This document shows positions 22,645 to 26,303 of a DNA stretch of 26,303 bases, in pieces. Source of the stretch: Thermococcus sp. Its GTDB lineage: Archaea > Methanobacteriota_B > Thermococci > Thermococcales > Thermococcaceae. Where the stretch lies: positions 1-26,303 of the forward strand of contig JALTCK010000086.1 of NCBI GenBank assembly GCA_027074805.1, given 5' to 3'. Position 1 is the stretch's first letter; the number at the start of each line of letters is the position of its first letter. The notes beneath the pieces were generated by a model, which saw nothing but the letters and a program-made list of their open reading frames with translations, did no database searches and was not told the DNA's origin. The translations under genes and the position numbers were made by a program.

Positions 22645-23812
22645 TATTCTTCCCCACCATGAGTGGAAGGTGTCCCATTATAAGGGCCACGGTGGCTATG
22701 ATTGGCAGGAGCGGAAAGACCCCTGCGTAGCCTCTTAGGTCGGCCACGTACCCGAGGCTTATCTGGCCCGAGAGCATTCCAAGGTCAAAGAACATCGTAT
22801 AAACACTCGAACCCATGGTTCTGATCTCTCCAGGCAGTTTTCCGAGCGCCATTAGCTGCATTGCTGGGACTGCGAGACCAAAACCGGCACCTATCACGAA
22901 GGCACTAAGGTAGGAGTAGGGCGGAAGCTTGTAGAGTATCAGGAACAGGTAGCCAGTTATAACGAGAAATATTCCGGCCCTAACAACGGGTATTGGCCCA
23001 CTCCTGTCCGCGGCTCTTCCACCCACGACCCTCATTATAAAGCTCGAAAGGCCGATAACCATCATGTAGAACCCGAAAAGACTCTGGGGCATGTCAAGAA
23101 CCTTGTAGAGGGCAGGAAGATAAGTTATAACTCCCGCGTAGGAGAATGAGAAGAAGAACAGCGCCAGCGAGGCAGCGACGAAGTAGACTCTCAGAAGCTC
23201 GGAGTAGCCCACCTTTCCGCGACTCCCTCCTTCCGAGGGAAGGAAGCCCTTCTCACCCATCCAGACAGGCAAAACTAGAACTGCCCCGATGATTGAGAAT
23301 GTCACCGTGAAAGAGAAGGCCCCCACGAAGCCAAGGACATCGGAGAGGTAGCCTCCGAGGGCTGGGCCAATTATATTGCCTAAGGAAAACATCATGCCAC
23401 GCCAGCCGAGCGTCTCGCCAATCCTGCCCTCCGGCGCCAAATCAACGGCCGTGGAAAGACTCGAAGGAAAGAATACTCCCATAGCAAAGCCGTGTATTCC
23501 CCTGGAGAATGCGAAGAGCGTGAGGTTACCCGTTATTGCCGAAACCACATATAGCAGGCCTGCAAGGGTCCCAAGGAGGTTTCCAAAGAAGAGAGCATGA
23601 AACCTGTAGCCCCTGTCTCCGACCAGCCCTCCCACGGGCTTTGAGAGTAGAGAAACTATCGAGGCTACCCCAGCGACTAGACCCACCATGAATGGGGTTG
23701 CGTGAAGTGTTATTGCGAAGGGGGATATTATAGGGTTGACTACGCTTATCCCCAGGAAGAAGAAGAAAGTCGAGAAGTTCAAGAGCCATACGTCCTTGAG
23801 CCTCTTATCCAC
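22634..23812 (-). CDS. Major facilitator superfamily transporter
   Basis: A 392-residue membrane protein with about 12 hydrophobic segments in two halves. The MFS motif A region is KPVGGLVGDRGYR after TM2 (about 58-70), with a counterpart GGRAADRSGPIP in the second half (about 265-276). Motif C-like glycines lie in LGNIIGPALGGYLSD (about 147-161). This resembles drug or sugar-phosphate efflux members, but substrate and direction cannot be read. GTG is the start: it overlaps the asparaginase stop by one base, and GGTGT lies just upstream, so translation is coupled. It is the middle gene of a three-gene unit. Confidence 0.9.
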   Translation of the reverse strand: MDKRLKDVWLLNFSTFFFFLGISVVNPIISPFAITLHATPFMVGLVAGVASIVSLLSKPVGGLVGDRGYRFHALFFGNLLGTLAGLLYVVSAITGNLTLFAFSRGIHGFAMGVFFPSSLSTAVDLAPEGRIGETLGWRGMMFSLGNIIGPALGGYLSDVLGFVGAFSFTVTFSIIGAVLVLPVWMGEKGFLPSEGGSRGKVGYSELLRVYFVAASLALFFFSFSYAGVITYLPALYKVLDMPQSLFGFYMMVIGLSSFIMRVVGGRAADRSGPIPVVRAGIFLVITGYLFLILYKLPPYSYLSAFVIGAGFGLAVPAMQLMALGKLPGEIRTMGSSVYTMFFDLGMLSGQISLGYVADLRGYAGVFPLLPIIATVALIMGHLPLMVGKNNEG

Positions 23813-24732
23813 TAAACACCAGCCTCCGGCTTTTCCATACCATCTCTCATAAATGCGTAGCTCATGTGCCTGGTGTTCTTGGCGAAGCCGACGTTTCCCT
23901 TCGAGTCGACCATTATGATGCCCATCGTATCCTTTCCGAAGTACTTCGTGGCCAGATTTATCGCGGCTTCGCTCGCAGCTTGAGCGTCCATGCCAAGCCT
24001 CACGAAGTCCGTGGCGCTCTTTGCCAAGGCGAGCTTTATCGCAACCTCTCCGAGGCCAGTACAGGAAGCGCCAGCGACCTCGTTAGCGTAAGTTCCGCCC
24101 CCGATTATCGGCGTGTCGCCCACTCTTCCAAACATCTTGAGGAAGACGCCACCGGTAGATGTTCCAGCAACAACTTCCTCGCCGTCGAAAGCTACGGCTC
24201 CAACCGTGCTCCTAAGGACCTCTGGATACTCCTTAATCAGCTCGTTGAGTTTCCTCCAGTGCCTCGTTTCGCCTTTCTCGAGGAGCCTTCTCCTGAGCTC
24301 TTCCCACTGATTCAGCCTCTCCTCTGTCCTCGGGTCATAGCCGGAAAATCCCAGAAGACGAGCGAACTTGACGGCACCTTCCCCTATCAGAAGCACGTGG
24401 TCAGTCTTCTCCATCACCTTTCTGGCGACGCTTATCGGGTTCTTCACTCCCCAGATTCCGGCGACGGCTCCGGCCTCCAGTGTTTTCCCGCGCATTATTG
24501 CCGCGTCCATCTCAACCTTTCCACCGAGCGTTAAAACGCTCCCTGTTCCTGCGTTGAAGAGCGGGTTGTCTTCGAGGACTTTGACGGCCTCTTCAACGGC
24601 ATCCAGAGCAGAACCTCCCCTAAGTTCATGCCACCCTGCCAAAACAGCCTCCTTAACGCCATCTATAACCTGTGAAATCCTCTCCTCCTTCCGTATTGTA
24701 CCTGCCCCACCGTGGACTATGATAGCAACCAT
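23812..24732 (-). CDS. Plant-type L-asparaginase / isoaspartyl peptidase
   Basis: A 306-residue N-terminal-nucleophile hydrolase that cleaves L-asparagine and isoaspartyl dipeptides, useful for repairing age-damaged proteins at high temperature. It begins MVAIIVHGGAGTI, typical of the family. The precursor should split before Thr176 (EVLRSTVGAVAFDG); Thr176 would become the nucleophile, with TSTGG (191-195), GRVGDTPIIGGGTYA (202-215) and SCTGLGE forming the active site. The bond here is Ser-Thr, where better-known members have Gly-Thr. The start is ATG 24732, with GGTGGT four bases upstream, not the GTG at 24741. A TATA-like CTTTTAACCC (about 24764-24773) suggests it leads the unit with the MFS and radical SAM genes. 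Confidence 0.94.
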   Translation of the reverse strand: MVAIIVHGGAGTIRKEERISQVIDGVKEAVLAGWHELRGGSALDAVEEAVKVLEDNPLFNAGTGSVLTLGGKVEMDAAIMRGKTLEAGAVAGIWGVKNPISVARKVMEKTDHVLLIGEGAVKFARLLGFSGYDPRTEERLNQWEELRRRLLEKGETRHWRKLNELIKEYPEVLRSTVGAVAFDGEEVVAGTSTGGVFLKMFGRVGDTPIIGGGTYANEVAGASCTGLGEVAIKLALAKSATDFVRLGMDAQAASEAAINLATKYFGKDTMGIIMVDSKGNVGFAKNTRHMSYAFMRDGMEKPEAGV

Positions 24733-24801
24733 TGACACCACCGGAGGAAAGAAGGCTCGAAGGGTTAAAAGGATTATGAAAACGAAAAGACAAAGGCAAA
24801 A

Positions 24802-25716
24802 TCAGCTCAAGCTCATGTTAATTATCGTCTCTCCTATGTTCTCGAGGTACTCAAGGATTCTGCGGTAGCTCTCCATGGCTATGGACTGCCTGTAGTCTAT
24901 AGAGCGAATCTTTTCTTTCAGTCCAAGCATCAGCCCGTCGATTTTGCCGAGGTCACGCTCCTCTATCTGCTCCATCATCTCGTTAAACTTATCCCTAAGA
25001 TAGGCAACGTCTATGGAGTTTGGATTCTCTGCTATCCTAATTATGTGATCACCTATGCGCTCTATGTTCCTGACGATGAAAAGTATACCGAGCAGATCGA
25101 ATGATCTCCTTATTATGCCACTCTCTTCCGTAACACCCCTCCTAGTCAATAACCTGTTCACGGCCCGGATTATGAGAAAATAAAACCTGTCGAGCTCGTT
25201 CTCTAGGTCGTTTATGTCCCGGAGGATCTCCCCATCTCCCTTAGAGCCTATAAGGAGTTCCAGATCACCGAGCATTGAGATTATTAGGGACTGAATCCTA
25301 CTGAGGAGCTCCGCGAGGTTTATCTCGGACTCATCAAGAAGACTCTTGGCCACTATCCTATGGGACTCATCGAGGATTATCTCTACCCCCGGAAGGCTCT
25401 GGAGGATCTTCCGTATCTTGACCTTGTATATCGGCATCTCCTCAGCGAAGGTTATTTCAAGAACGTCATAACCCTGAATGTAAGCCGAGATAACAAGCCT
25501 GACAGTCATGTCGGGTGAATACTCCCTAGAAATTCTCAGAACTTTTCTCTCACTTATCTCCTTTGGCTCCCGTGGATAGATAGTTATGCTCCCGTCGGGA
25601 TTTATAGAAAGAGGAACGACATCACCCTGACCCAGTCCCTGCTCCATGACCCATTTCTTCGGGAGGGAAACTATGTATGAACTTCTGCCCGTGAACTGTA
25701 TCTTCCTGAACTCCAT
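24802..25716 (-). CDS. AbrB-PhoU phosphate-uptake regulator-like protein
   Basis: A 304-residue protein. Residues 1-50 form a SpoVT/AbrB swapped-hairpin DNA-binding domain (MEFRKIQFTGRSSYIVSLPKKW, then GDVVPLSINPDGSITIYP). About 60-125 is a linker domain, and about 135-304 two PhoU-like helical repeats with metal-binding-type acidic motifs (ENELDRFYF, ERIGDHIIRIAE). In archaea such fusions are thought to link phosphate status to transcription or to the Pst transporter. No phosphate transport gene is in the window. The start is ATG 25716: the in-frame upstream ATG (25761) would place 15 extra residues across the promoter, and homologues begin near MEFRK. It is divergent from an MFS gene. Confidence 0.9.
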   Translation of the reverse strand: MEFRKIQFTGRSSYIVSLPKKWVMEQGLGQGDVVPLSINPDGSITIYPREPKEISERKVLRISREYSPDMTVRLVISAYIQGYDVLEITFAEEMPIYKVKIRKILQSLPGVEIILDESHRIVAKSLLDESEINLAELLSRIQSLIISMLGDLELLIGSKGDGEILRDINDLENELDRFYFLIIRAVNRLLTRRGVTEESGIIRRSFDLLGILFIVRNIERIGDHIIRIAENPNSIDVAYLRDKFNEMMEQIEERDLGKIDGLMLGLKEKIRSIDYRQSIAMESYRRILEYLENIGETIINMSLS

Positions 25717-25770
25717 AGCTGGCACCGAGGATATATAGTGGTGGGGGGTTAAAGGCTTCACTTCGATAGA

Positions 25771-25780
25771 CTTATAAACG
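25771..25780 (+). promoter_or_regulatory. TATA box of the terminal MFS gene
   Basis: CTTATAAACG is centred about 25 bases before the ATG at 25800, so the message is probably leaderless. The opposite strand of this 83-base gap carries a CCTTTAACC element (25748-25756) for the AbrB-PhoU gene. Confidence 0.55.
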
Positions 25781-25799
25781 CTAAGATTCAGGTTAGGAC

Positions 25800-26303
25800 A
25801 TGCTCTCGGAATACGGCAGGGACGCGAAGATACTCATAGCAGCGAACGCCGCAGGCCAGCTCTTCCTCCAGTTCTCGGTATTCATAATGCCGTTCTACCT
25901 GAAGGCCCTCGGCTACGACATGTCTGCGATGGGGGCGTTCTTCTCGATCCAGACATTCACAGGCGGCCTTTTCTTCCTCCTCGCGGGTGGACTTTCCCTG
26001 AGGCTGGGCTACCGGAAGACCCTCCTCTTGAGTGCGTTCCTCGGCCTCGCCGGGAGGCTCCTGCAGGTGGCGGCGCTCAACACCTACGTCCTCGCCCTCG
26101 GCTTCTTCCTCGTCGGGGTGAACATGGGGCTGAGGCAGCCGAACTTCACGGCCCTCCTGAGCGAAGAAGTCGGAGAGGAGAGGAGGCACCACGCGTTCTC
26201 GATAAGCTTCGGGCTGGGAACGATTTTCAACGCCGCTGGAGTTCTCGTTGCCGGCTTCGCACCGGGGTTCTTTGAGGGGATTGGAATCTCGGAGGGGATA
26301 GCC
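25800..26303 (+). CDS. Major facilitator superfamily transporter, 3' end beyond window
   Basis: An open frame of 168 codons runs from ATG 25800 to the window edge with no stop. It encodes MLSEYGRDAKILIAANAAG followed by five or so hydrophobic segments with the MFS layout: TM1 LFLQFSVFIMPFYL, TM2 GAFFSIQTFTGGLFFLLAG, the motif A-like loop GGLSLRLGYRKTLL, then LSAFLGLAGRLLQVAAL and VLALGFFLVGVNMGLRQPNF. About half of a normal 390-420-residue transporter is present. The TATA box 25 bases upstream supports the start. Substrate unknown. It is distinct in sequence from the MFS protein at 22634-23812. Confidence 0.88.
   Translation, partial: MLSEYGRDAKILIAANAAGQLFLQFSVFIMPFYLKALGYDMSAMGAFFSIQTFTGGLFFLLAGGLSLRLGYRKTLLLSAFLGLAGRLLQVAALNTYVLALGFFLVGVNMGLRQPNFTALLSEEVGEERRHHAFSISFGLGTIFNAAGVLVAGFAPGFFEGIGISEGIA

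Noticed and set aside
23866..24534. Plus-strand frame of 222 codons
   Set aside because: Antisense to the well-supported asparaginase gene; the translation has no protein-like motifs.
25788..26192. Minus-strand frame of 134 codons, Glu/Arg-rich
   Set aside because: Shadow of the MFS gene that runs off the window; the plus-strand frame has membrane segments and a TATA box.

Overview
The window looks like a stretch of a Thermococcales chromosome (Thermococcus-like; Pyrococcus is possible). The evidence is a set of archaeal marker genes (PAN proteasome ATPase, RIO2 kinase, AbrB-PhoU regulator, AMMECR1 protein, plant-type asparaginase), arginine and isoleucine codons biased to AGG/AGA and ATA, TATA-like boxes about 25-30 bases before starts, and GGTGAT/GGTGGT-type ribosome binding sites. 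Gene density is high: neighbours often overlap by a few bases and convergent genes overlap at their 3' ends.

Layout. 1-3118: end of an RNA m5C methyltransferase gene (probably cut by the window edge), a secreted protein with a choice-of-anchor-L-like domain, and an AMMECR1 protein. 3204-5698: an overlapping set of MTH1187-type thiamine-binding-like protein, DUF373 membrane protein and long coiled-coil protein. 5740-7628: an endonuclease IV-like TIM barrel convergent with an S58 (DmpA-like) peptidase. 7715-10335: an ABC importer (fused permease plus ATPase) without a binding protein. 10418-11752: an AzgA-like purine permease with a dyad upstream, convergent with a DtxR-family regulator.

12187-12975 is the one gene-poor stretch. 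It holds a likely decayed gene, a 13-bp inverted repeat pair, three stable triloop hairpins and tRNA-Arg(CCG). 13085-14775: a BlaI-type repressor, M48 membrane protease and dCMP deaminase. 14768-17427: lipid-linked sugar genes: DUF2304 protein, a HAD-phosphatase/GT2 fusion and a divergent MraY/WecA-family transferase. 17396-18133: an isolated Cas6-like gene with no CRISPR array or other cas genes in the window. 18345-21719: PAN, a small exported protein, RIO2 and a TPR-like protein. 21694-24732 (minus): asparaginase, MFS transporter and a radical SAM enzyme in one tightly packed unit. 24802-25716: the AbrB-PhoU regulator, divergent from a second MFS transporter that runs off the window end.

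No IS element, CRISPR array, rRNA or obvious defence island was seen. The strongest leads are the Cas6-like protein with apparently altered catalytic positions, the structured DNA beside the tRNA gene, the BlaI/M48 pair, the HAD-GT2 fusion, and the radical SAM enzyme with an extra C-terminal cysteine pair. Family names come from reading motifs and from memory, without database searches.
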